NCBI GenBank assembly: GCA_028706735.1 | Contig: JAQTVS010000172.1 | Coordinates: 1 to 6,173, forward strand | DNA length: 6,173 bases | Source of the DNA: Thiomonas sp. | GTDB taxonomy: Bacteria > Pseudomonadota > Gammaproteobacteria > Burkholderiales > Burkholderiaceae_C | Direction of reading: 5' to 3' | Part shown: positions 1-5,194 of the stretch, piece by piece | Layout of the letters: each line of letters opens with the position of its first letter | Numbering within the stretch: position 1 is the stretch's first letter | Notes under the pieces: generated by a model | What the model was told of the DNA's origin: nothing | The model's input: the letters and a program-made list of their open reading frames with translations, nothing else | The model's database searches: none | Made by a program: the position numbers and the translations under genes

Positions 1-472
1 GCCGCAGCGCCGCCGCTTCGTCAAACCAGGCGGAAAACGCGGCGACTGCCGCGCGCGCGCGGTCGAGCAACTGCCGCACCAGGGCGTCGCGCTGCGCGTC
101 CGAGCTGCCACTTTGCGCGCTGTCGTCGCGTCGGCGGTCGATTTCGCGCAGGCGGTGTTCGAGCGCGTCGATCAGCGCGGCACGGCGTTTGCGGCTCTGC
201 AGCAGATCGTCCTGCAAAAACGGGTTGCGCTGCACCACCCAGATGTCGCCCAGCACCTCGTACAACATGCGCGCCGAACGGCCGGTGCGCCGTTCCTGCC
301 GCAACTGGTTGAGCCAGTCCCAGGCCTCGCCGCCCAGCAAGCGCATCACCACCTCGCGGTCGGAAAAGGAGGTGTAGTTGTACGGAATTTCGCGCAGGCG
401 GACTGGTGCATCGGCCGCGTCTTGGCTTAGCGCGGGGATGAGTTGGGGGACGTGTGAGGCAGGGGCGTTCAT
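1..472 (-). CDS. DUF3683-containing FAD-linked oxidoreductase, N-terminal part (runs off left edge)
   Basis: Only the first 157 codons are in the window; the gene continues beyond position 1. The reading frame from the ATG at 472 is open throughout. After a loose, low-complexity leader of about 25 residues it reads [15 protein letters not shown] (residues 26-40), then [19 protein letters not shown] and a charged helical stretch (about residues 90-115). I recognise this as the DUF3683 domain. In Burkholderiales it sits at the front of very large (about 1,300-residue) proteins that continue with an FAD-binding/FAD-oxidase region related to D-lactate or glycolate dehydrogenase and an iron-sulfur C-terminal part. 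No signal peptide is visible, so the protein is probably cytoplasmic. No Shine-Dalgarno sequence precedes the ATG. It is transcribed divergently from the HD-GYP gene. The substrate cannot be read from this fragment. Confidence 0.85.
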   Translation of the reverse strand, partial: MNAPASHVPQLIPALSQDAADAPVRLREIPYNYTSFSDREVVMRLLGGEAWDWLNQLRQERRTGRSARMLYEVLGDIWVVQRNPFLQDDLLQSRKRRAALIDALEHRLREIDRRRDDSAQSGSSDAQRDALVRQLLDRARAAVAAFSAWFDEAAALR

Positions 473-516
473 TGGGAACGGCGGCCGGCGCGGGCGGGCC
501 TGGGAGATAAAACGCC

Positions 517-522
517 ATTGTA
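517..522 (-). promoter_or_regulatory. possible -10 element for the DUF3683 gene
   Basis: On the minus strand this reads TACAAT, five of six matches to the sigma-70 -10 consensus. It would start RNA near position 510, giving a leader of about 38 nt. No recognisable -35 hexamer lies 16-18 bp upstream, so this is a weak call based on the hexamer and its position only. Confidence 0.25.
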
Positions 523-558
523 GAGAGGGACGCATTCCCACATACGTAGGCCGAACTC

Positions 559-581
559 GTGGAATTCGTGAGGAATTTCAC
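559..581. promoter_or_regulatory. 23-bp imperfect palindrome, candidate operator between divergent genes
   Basis: The arms are GTGGAATTC (559-567) and GAATTTCAC (573-581), separated by the 5-base spacer GTGAG. Eight of nine positions are complementary, and the ninth is a G/T pair, so transcribed RNA could form a full 9-bp stem. It lies in the AT-richer part of the 174-bp spacer between the divergent DUF3683 and HD-GYP genes, 65 bp upstream of the HD-GYP start. That position suits a dimeric repressor or activator site. No regulator gene is in the window, and I do not recognise the motif. Confidence 0.45.
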
Positions 582-589
582 ACTTTCAC

Positions 590-615
590 GCAACAAATGC
601 GGCAATGCAACAAAT
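590..615. repeat. 9-bp direct repeat, GCAACAAAT twice, upstream of the HD-GYP gene
   Basis: GCAACAAAT occurs at 590-598 and again at 607-615, a period of 17 bp, just downstream of the 559-581 palindrome. TTTCAC is also repeated at 576-581 and 584-589. The repeats may be part of the same control region, or chance similarity in a short AT-rich stretch. Confidence 0.25.
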
Positions 616-646
616 AGGGGAAATCCCGCGCTTCTATGCTGAATAA

Positions 647-2011
647 ATGCATGATCTGAAACTCGCAGAACTAATGAGTGCCCTGAGCCACGCGCTTGAC
701 ATGACCGAGGGCCAGCCCGAAGGGCATTGCGTGCGCTGCGCCTGGATCGGCATGTCGGTCGGCGGCGAAATCGGCTTGCCCGCACCGCAACAATGGGAGT
801 TGTATTACACCCTGCTGCTTAAAGACCTGGGCTGCAGCAGCAATGCCGCCCGGATCTGCGAGCTCTATCTCGCCGACGATCTGCAGTTCAAGCGCGATTT
901 CAAACTGCTCGACGGCAGCCTGCCGCATGTGCTGCGCTTCGTGCTCGACCACACCGGCCTGCGCAGCGGCTTGGCCGAGCGCTTTCGCGCCACGCTCAAC
1001 ATCTTTCGCAATGGCAGTGACATCGCGCAGGAACTCATTCAAACCCGCTGCCAGCGCGGCGCCGACATTGCGCGGCAACTGCGCTTTCCCGAAAACGTGG
1101 CGCAAGGCATCCACGGCCTTGACGAACATTGGGACGGCAGCGGCAAACCCGAAGGTCTGACGGGCGAGCATATCCCGCTGTACGCCCGGCTGGCCTTGCT
1201 GTCGCAGGTGGTCGATGTGTTTTTCACCGCCAGCGGCCCGGCCGAGGCGCGCGAGGAAATCCGCCGTCGCCGCGGCAGTTGGTTCGATCCCGCACTGGTC
1301 GATGCCTTTCTCACCCTGTCCGAGCAGGACGCCTTCTGGCAGACGCTGGGCGACCCGGATCTCGGCAGCCAGGTGCTGGCGCTGGAGCCCGCGCAATGCT
1401 GCGTGCCGCTGGACGAAGACTATCTGGACGAAATCGCCGCAGCCTTCGGCCAGATTGTCGACGCCAAGAGTCCCTACACCGCCGGGCACAGCGCCCGCGT
1501 GGCGCTCTACGCCGACCACATTGCCACCCAGCTTGACTTCGCGCCCGAGCGCCGCCGCTGGCTGTACCGCGGTGCGCTGCTGCACGACGTGGGCAAGCTC
1601 GGCGTGAGCAATGCGGTGCTCGACAAGGCCGGAAAACTCGACGCGGCCGAATGGGAAGCCGTGCAGATGCACGCCACCTACACCGAGCGCATCCTGGGAC
1701 GGATCAGCGCCTTCTCCGAGCTGGCCCGCGTGGCTGGCGCGCATCACGAGCGGCTCGACGGCACGGGCTACCCGCGCCGGCTCACCGCCGAACACATCGC
1801 GCTGGAAACCCGCATCATCACCACCGCCGACATCTTCGACGCCATTTCCGCCGACCGGCCCTACCGCGGCGCCGTGCCCATTCCCAAAACCCTGCAGATC
1901 ATGTCCGAAACCGTGGGCGCCGCCCTTGATCCCCAGTGTTTCGATGCGCTGCGCAGAGCTGTGGATCTGCTGGAGCACCCGATACCGGAACCCATGGTCC
2001 TCGCCGCCTGA
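647..2011 (+). CDS. HD-GYP domain protein, probable cyclic-di-GMP phosphodiesterase with degenerate first HD domain
   Basis: The 454-residue protein has two related halves. The second (about residues 265-440) is a complete HD-GYP domain: H281 (in GHSARV), H313-D314 with K317 (in LLHDVGK), H342, H366-H367 leading into the signature HHERLDGTGYP (366-376), and D395 (in TADIFDA). These match the metal ligands and loop of enzymes that hydrolyse cyclic-di-GMP to pGpG/GMP. The first half (about residues 10-215) keeps the outline but not the chemistry: H27 is present, the HD pair is K59-D60, the signature loop is DEHWDGSGKP (159-168) with GKP for GYP, and D190 remains. It is probably structural or sensory. 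There is no membrane segment or signal peptide, so it is probably cytoplasmic. The start is forced: an in-frame TAA (644-646) directly precedes the ATG. No Shine-Dalgarno sequence is seen. Confidence 0.9.
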   Translation: MHDLKLAELMSALSHALDMTEGQPEGHCVRCAWIGMSVGGEIGLPAPQQWELYYTLLLKDLGCSSNAARICELYLADDLQFKRDFKLLDGSLPHVLRFVLDHTGLRSGLAERFRATLNIFRNGSDIAQELIQTRCQRGADIARQLRFPENVAQGIHGLDEHWDGSGKPEGLTGEHIPLYARLALLSQVVDVFFTASGPAEAREEIRRRRGSWFDPALVDAFLTLSEQDAFWQTLGDPDLGSQVLALEPAQCCVPLDEDYLDEIAAAFGQIVDAKSPYTAGHSARVALYADHIATQLDFAPERRRWLYRGALLHDVGKLGVSNAVLDKAGKLDAAEWEAVQMHATYTERILGRISAFSELARVAGAHHERLDGTGYPRRLTAEHIALETRIITTADIFDAISADRPYRGAVPIPKTLQIMSETVGAALDPQCFDALRRAVDLLEHPIPEPMVLAA

Positions 2012-2102
2012 GGTGCTGCGCCCCCATCCCGCGAGTCTTTACAGTTCAACCCTCATGTTTTGCAAGCTGCGTGCCGTTGAAAAAACGACTCTCTATCTGA
2101 AG

Positions 2103-2125
2103 CGTTTGCTACTCGTTTGCTACTC
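2103..2125. repeat. perfect 11-bp tandem duplication
   Basis: GTTTGCTACTC occurs twice back to back (2104-2114 and 2115-2125); the period-11 identity extends one base left to 2103. It lies in the non-coding stretch after the HD-GYP gene, six bases before the first codon of the EAL remnant. It may be a scar of slippage or rearrangement connected with loss of the EAL gene's 5' end, or a protein-binding repeat. I see no inverted repeat or transposase fragment around it. Confidence 0.6.
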
Positions 2126-2131
2126 CCATGA

Positions 2132-2794
2132 TCGGCCTCATCCAGCAAGTCGGCGGAGTTCATTCCTCTGGCGCAATCCGTCGGGCTGTTGGCGCCGCTG
2201 ACCGACCTGATCTTGCAATGCTCGCTCGCCGCATTGGCGCAATGGCGCGATGCGAACCTGGTCACAGACGCCGCATATACCTCGGTCAACTTCCCGCCCG
2301 CGGCGCTGCTCGACCCGCAGTTTCCGGTCTATCTGTCCGCCGCGATGGCGGCGCATCAGTTGCCCCCTTCGGCGCTCTGCGTGGAAATCACCGAGTCGGA
2401 CGCCGCCGCACGGGGCGAGACGATGGAACGCATCACCGCCCAGCTCCGCCAGCAGGGCTTTCGCCTGGCGATTGACGACTTCGGCACCGGCTATTCCTCG
2501 CTGTCCACGCTCAACCGGCTGTCTTTCGACACGGTCAAGATTGACCAAAGCTTCGTGCGCGGCATGCTGGATCAGCCCCGTTTGCACGAAATGGTGCGCG
2601 CCATCGTCGGCATGGCGCGTGCGCTGGGCCTGCGGCTTGTGGCCGAAGGCGTGGAGACCGCGCAGCAGGCGCAGTTGCTCGATCAGGAAGGCGTGGACCG
2701 CATGCAGGGATATCTCTACGCCCGCCCCATGCCCGAAAACGCGGTGCGGCGTTGGCTGCAAGAGCGCAGCGCCGCACCTCCATCCGCTGTTTGA
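2132..2794 (+). pseudogene. 5'-truncated EAL-domain (cyclic-di-GMP phosphodiesterase) remnant
   Basis: The frame opens after an in-frame TGA (2129-2131) and becomes recognisably EAL-like at AEFIPLAQSVGLL (from 2153). From there to the TGA at 2792-2794 the domain is well kept: the Asn of VNFPPA (2288-2290), Glu of EITES (2384-2386), both Asp of AIDDFGTGYSSL (2474-2479), Lys of VKIDQSF (2537-2539), Glu of AEGVET (2645-2647) and Gln of MQGYLY (2705-2707). These correspond to EAL metal and catalytic residues. The first 50-60 residues of the domain, including the E-A-L motif that supplies a metal ligand, are absent, and I could not find them in any frame upstream. There is no ATG or GTG before 2189; the only early starts are TTG at 2189 and CTG codons, none with a Shine-Dalgarno sequence. 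Activity is therefore unlikely. No further stops or frameshifts are visible, so the truncation may be recent, or a non-catalytic fragment may still be used. Confidence 0.75.
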
Positions 2795-2803
2795 GGCGCC
2801 GAC

Positions 2804-3484
2804 TCAGCGCTGGGCGGGCACGGCCACATAGATCTCCACCCGCCGGTTGGCTGCACGTCCTTGCGCCGTGGCATTGCTCGCCACCGGGTTTTGCGGGCCC
2901 AGGCCCTGGGTGGTGACGCGCTGCGCCGCCACGCCGCGCGAGACGAGGAAGTTCTTCACCGTCAGCGCGCGGTTTTCAGACAGCGGATAGTTGATCGCGT
3001 CGGTTCCCGTGCTGTCGGTGAAACCGAACACCTGCACGGTTTCCGACGGATTCTGGTTCAGCCCCGTGGCCAAACTCTCCAGAATGGGATACATGCGCGA
3101 ACTGAGCTGCGCACTGCCCGTGGCAAAGCCCGCGTCGGCCGGCACATTCATTTTCAGCCGGTTGTCCTGCGTCTGCGTCACCTGCACACCCGTGCCTGAC
3201 GCCTGCGCCTGCGCCTGCAGATCCTGCTTCTGTTTTTCCAAGTGCTGATTCCACAGATAGCCCCCCAAGGCGCCGACTGCCGCCCCGGCCACTGCGCCGG
3301 TCGCCGCGCTCTTGCCGGTATTGCCGCCAGCGGTGAGCGCGCCAATGACCGCGCCAGCCGCAGCGCCGATCCCCGCACCTGACGCAGTGGTTTTCTGTGA
3401 CTCGTTCATATTCGCGCAACCGCCCAGCGACAGCGCAACCAGGCTGGCAGAGAGGACAACAGCAAGCGACTTTTTATGCAACAT
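2804..3484 (-). CDS. OmpA-family outer-membrane lipoprotein with glycine zipper (YiaD-like)
   Basis: The protein has 226 residues. It starts with a lipoprotein signal: positive residues (HKK), a hydrophobic core and the lipobox LGGC with the lipidated cysteine at C23. The residue after it is Ala, not Asp, which predicts sorting to the outer membrane. Residues about 36-78 are glycine-zipper repeats (G40-x3-G44-x3-G48 and G63-x3-G67-x3-G71), which could insert in or associate with membrane. A short Gln/Lys-rich linker (83-95) follows. Residues about 110-222 form an OmpA-like peptidoglycan-binding domain: GFTDSTG (154-160), LSENRA (168-173), GLGPQNPVASN (194-204) and NRRVEI (213-218). D157 and R172 have the 15-residue spacing of the diaminopimelate-binding Asp/Arg pair of OmpA. 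Order and length match Escherichia coli YiaD. It probably anchors the outer membrane to the cell wall. It converges on the EAL remnant with a 9-bp gap and no obvious shared terminator. Confidence 0.92.
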   Translation of the reverse strand: MLHKKSLAVVLSASLVALSLGGCANMNESQKTTASGAGIGAAAGAVIGALTAGGNTGKSAATGAVAGAAVGALGGYLWNQHLEKQKQDLQAQAQASGTGVQVTQTQDNRLKMNVPADAGFATGSAQLSSRMYPILESLATGLNQNPSETVQVFGFTDSTGTDAINYPLSENRALTVKNFLVSRGVAAQRVTTQGLGPQNPVASNATAQGRAANRRVEIYVAVPAQR

Positions 3485-3490
3485 GACATG

Positions 3491-3495
3491 CTCCT
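3491..3495 (-). promoter_or_regulatory. ribosome binding site fixing the lipoprotein start
   Basis: The minus strand reads AGGAG followed by six bases and the ATG at 3484. A second ATG at 3489 is out of frame and only one base from AGGAG, so the 3484 start is favoured. The same AGGAG-N6-ATG arrangement precedes both genes of the aldehyde oxidoreductase operon. Confidence 0.8.
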
Positions 3496-3519
3496 AAGGC
3501 AAAAGTTGTGGGGTCATAC

Positions 3520-3530
3520 CTTGTGACAAG
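3520..3530. promoter_or_regulatory. short perfect palindrome in divergent promoter region, possible operator
   Basis: CTTGTGACAAG has perfect 5-bp arms around a central G. It lies in the spacer between the divergent lipoprotein and ferritin-like genes. CTTGT recurs at 3537-3541, 17 bp on. On the minus strand the site contains TTGTCA (3524-3529), a 5/6 match to a -35 hexamer, but no convincing -10 follows at the right spacing. It could be an operator; at this length chance is also possible. Confidence 0.25.
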
Positions 3531-3617
3531 TTTAGGCTTGTTCCACTCGGGAAGATGAACTGTGCACTGGATTTTTCAGTCTATTCTTGAACCATGACAT
3601 CGCCAAAGAGAGCTTCC

Positions 3618-4481
3618 ATGGACCGCATCACCCTGCCGGCAACCCTTGTCCCGGCGCCATCCAGCGACGGTCGGACCCCGCACTGGACGCTGGACTGGAT
3701 TGATTTTTCGCGCATTCAGATCGAGACGGTGCATGACAACGACGACCTGTTCTACCTGCTGGTCAGCGCCTCGTTCGTTGAATCCGGCTCGGGCACCTAT
3801 ACCCGCAATCTGGTCGCGCATTTCGACGCCTATCCGCAGATTGCCGACTGGCTGCAGCACCAGTGGGAACCCGAGGAACTGCAGCATGGCCGCGCGCTCA
3901 GAACCTATGTGCAAACCGTCTGGCCCGAGTTCGACTGGCAGACCGCCTACGCCGCATTCTTCGCGGACTACTCGCGCCTATGTACCGTGGACGAACTGGA
4001 AGACGACCGCGCGCTGGAACTCGTCGCCCGGTGCGTGGTGGAAACCGGCACGGCAACCTATTACCAAACCCTGCGCGACCTCATTGCCGAGCCGATTCTC
4101 AACGAACTGGCCGAGCGCATCCGGCTCGATGAAGTGCAGCATTACAAACACTTTTACCGCTATTTCAGGCAGCTCAATGCCGAACGCGCGCTGTCTCGCG
4201 CGCGGATTTTCGGCGCGCTCAAACGGCGGCTCAACGAGCTGCGCACTAGCGACTCGGATATCGCTCTGCGCTATGTCTGGGCCTTCCGCCATGCGCCAGG
4301 CGAAGCAGACGAAGTGCCCTTCGAGCAGGTGTGCCAGCGGCTGTATCGGCGCGTGGGCGCGCTGCTGCCCATGGAACAGGCGGTGAAGATGCTGCTCAGG
4401 CCTCTTGCCTTGCCGCACCGCATGGAGCATGTCATCGAACGTCCGCTGGCGCGCATCGCCCGCAAGGTGATGGCGGGCTGA
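3618..4481 (+). CDS. ferritin-like di-iron protein with acyl-ACP-desaturase-like ligand pattern, function unknown
   Basis: From the ATG at 3618 the protein has 287 residues, is mostly helical, and has no signal peptide or membrane segment. It shows a full four-helix di-iron ligand set: E55 (SASFVESGS), E87-x2-H90 (EPEELQHGRAL), E142 (VVETGTATYY) and E172-x2-H175 (RLDEVQHYKHF). The EExxHG and DExxH motifs and their spacing resemble soluble acyl-ACP desaturases and related ferritin-like proteins. A basic C-terminal region of about 110 residues follows. It probably binds two irons and reacts with oxygen or peroxide; oxidase, hydroxylase, desaturase or iron-handling roles are all possible. An in-frame ATG at 3594 adds eight residues, but it lacks a Shine-Dalgarno sequence and the added codons (ACA, CCA, AGA) are atypical here, while GAGAG at 3608-3612 precedes 3618. 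The gene is divergent from the lipoprotein and 210 bp upstream of the aor-like operon, so it is probably a separate transcript. Confidence 0.8.
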   Translation: MDRITLPATLVPAPSSDGRTPHWTLDWIDFSRIQIETVHDNDDLFYLLVSASFVESGSGTYTRNLVAHFDAYPQIADWLQHQWEPEELQHGRALRTYVQTVWPEFDWQTAYAAFFADYSRLCTVDELEDDRALELVARCVVETGTATYYQTLRDLIAEPILNELAERIRLDEVQHYKHFYRYFRQLNAERALSRARIFGALKRRLNELRTSDSDIALRYVWAFRHAPGEADEVPFEQVCQRLYRRVGALLPMEQAVKMLLRPLALPHRMEHVIERPLARIARKVMAG

Positions 4482-4495
4482 ACGCCTCCCTTTTT
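4472..4495 (+). terminator. weak candidate intrinsic terminator after the ferritin-like gene
   Basis: GGCG (4472-4475) can pair with CGCC (4483-4486) across a 7-base loop. TCCC and five T (4491-4495) follow. The stem overlaps the stop codon and is only 4 bp long, so termination would be weak. It is offered because it is the only hairpin-plus-T-run between the ferritin-like gene and the aor-like operon. Confidence 0.25.
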
Positions 4496-4518
4496 CACCA
4501 CGTTGCACAGCAGGTGGA

Positions 4519-4548
4519 TAACGCGGGCAGACATACCCGACCGCGTTA
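4519..4548. promoter_or_regulatory. 8-bp perfect inverted repeat in the leader of the aor-like operon
   Basis: TAACGCGG (4519-4526) and CCGCGTTA (4541-4548) are exact reverse complements separated by 14 bases. Inside them CGGG (4524-4527) and CCCG (4536-4539) form an alternative hairpin with an 8-base loop; it shares bases with the left arm, so the two pairings exclude each other in part. The site is about 145 bp upstream of the ferredoxin start. It could be a regulator operator, with about 22 bp between arm centres (two DNA turns), or an RNA structure. It lacks a T-run, so it is not a standard terminator. Confidence 0.4.
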
Positions 4549-4567
4549 CTCAAGCACTCGAATTCCG

Positions 4568-4600
4568 GGCCTATCTTCCCTCGGAACCTCGGCCTATATT
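4568..4600 (+). promoter_or_regulatory. candidate promoter segment of the aor-like operon with GGCCTAT direct repeat
   Basis: GGCCTAT occurs at 4568-4574 and 4591-4597, a period of 23 bp. The second copy runs into TATATT (4595-4600), a 5/6 match to a sigma-70 -10 element, which would give a leader of about 85 nt before the ferredoxin. No good -35 hexamer is seen, so an activator would be needed if this is the promoter. Confidence 0.25.
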
Positions 4601-4680
4601 GCAACAGTCAAGACGGTGCTGGCTTGTTGTTTTCCTTGAGTCAATGTGTCGTCTGTTGGCATCAGCATTCATAACAATCG

Positions 4681-4685
4681 AGGAG
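4681..4685 (+). promoter_or_regulatory. ribosome binding site deciding the ferredoxin start
   Basis: AGGAG is directly joined to an ATG at 4686, which leaves no spacer, and is six bases from the in-frame ATG at 4692. The six-base spacing, identical to that of the next gene, favours 4692. Confidence 0.8.
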
Positions 4686-4691
4686 ATGCAA

Positions 4692-5168
4692 ATGCAAAAG
4701 TCCCTGCATATCGACCCGGACAAGTGCACGGGTTGCCTGCAATGCGAGATGGCCTGCTCGTATGAGAACTACGGAATTTTCAACACCTCAAAAAGTCGCA
4801 TCAAGGTGTTCGATTTCCACGAAACCGGGCGCAAGGTGCCCTACACCTGCACCCAGTGCGATGAGGCTTGGTGTCTGCACGCCTGTCCGGTGGAGGCCAT
4901 CAAACTCGACGCCGCCACCGGCGCCAAGATCGTGCTCGACGACGTGTGCGTGGGCTGCAAGGTCTGCACCATTGCCTGCCCGTTCGGCACGGTGAACTAT
5001 GTCGCCGACACCGGCAAGGTGCAGAAATGCGACTTGTGCGGCGGCGAACCAGCCTGTGCCGAAGCCTGCCCCACTGGCGCCATCACCTATGTCGATGCCA
5101 GCTGGACCGGGCTGTCGCGCATGCAGCAATGGGCCGACAAGCTGGGCAACCAGAACGCCGCGGCCTGA
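4692..5168 (+). CDS. aorA: four-cluster [4Fe-4S] ferredoxin, electron-transfer subunit of aldehyde oxidoreductase (AorA-like)
   Basis: The 158-residue protein has 16 cysteines in four groups: C12/C15/C18/C22, C53/C56/C61/C65, C86/C89/C92/C96 and C113/C116/C122/C126. This is the pattern of a four-[4Fe-4S] protein of the HycB/DmsB type, with all ligands present. There is no Tat or Sec signal, so it is probably cytoplasmic. The adjacent downstream gene, 26 bp away with its own AGGAG, encodes a tungsten-type aldehyde oxidoreductase. The pair matches the aorA-aorB order known from Aromatoleum aromaticum, where AorA carries electrons between the catalytic AorB and the FAD subunit AorC. The frame is open back to an ATG at 4503, but that stretch has poor coding character and contains the leader repeats, so the longer start is rejected. 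BamC of class II benzoyl-CoA reductase is a related alternative. Confidence 0.88.
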   Translation: MQKSLHIDPDKCTGCLQCEMACSYENYGIFNTSKSRIKVFDFHETGRKVPYTCTQCDEAWCLHACPVEAIKLDAATGAKIVLDDVCVGCKVCTIACPFGTVNYVADTGKVQKCDLCGGEPACAEACPTGAITYVDASWTGLSRMQQWADKLGNQNAAA

Positions 5169-5183
5169 ACGCACACCACATTG

Positions 5184-5188
5184 AGGAG
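5184..5188 (+). promoter_or_regulatory. ribosome binding site of the aldehyde oxidoreductase gene
   Basis: AGGAG lies six bases before the ATG at 5195, in the 26-bp gap after the ferredoxin stop. No promoter or terminator fits in this gap, which supports one transcript for both genes. Confidence 0.8.
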
Positions 5189-5194
5189 ACGACC

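Noticed and set aside
21..785. A 254-codon minus-strand frame covering the left end
   Set aside because: Its translation is Arg/Pro/Ala-rich and it overlaps the DUF3683 gene in another frame and the front of the HD-GYP gene. The DUF3683 frame carries recognisable motifs.
671..1978. A 435-codon open frame on the minus strand
   Set aside because: It lies antisense to the HD-GYP gene, which has a complete and recognisable domain. The minus-strand translation is Gly/Ala/His/Val-rich with no family resemblance, as expected from GC-rich codon bias.
2077..2099. Promoter with TTGAAA and TATCTG before the EAL remnant
   Set aside because: The hexamers are only 11 bp apart, too close for sigma-70, and no other pairing works.
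2795..2812. Bidirectional terminator between the convergent EAL remnant and lipoprotein
   Set aside because: There are small palindromes (GGCGCC, CAGCGCTG) but no adequate stem followed by a T-run on either strand.
4636..4644. TTGAGTCAA as an FNR site
   Set aside because: The half-sites are separated by one base instead of the TTGAT-N4-ATCAA spacing, so it does not fit FNR.
4657..4672. Sigma-54-like promoter (TGGCA then TTCAT) before the ferredoxin
   Set aside because: The -24 part fits but the essential GC of the -12 element is CA, and the start of RNA would fall in the ribosome binding site.
4503..4691. An upstream start adding 63 residues to the ferredoxin
   Set aside because: The added part has no ferredoxin-family character and covers the inverted repeat and promoter-like elements. 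AGGAG with a 6-base spacer marks 4692.
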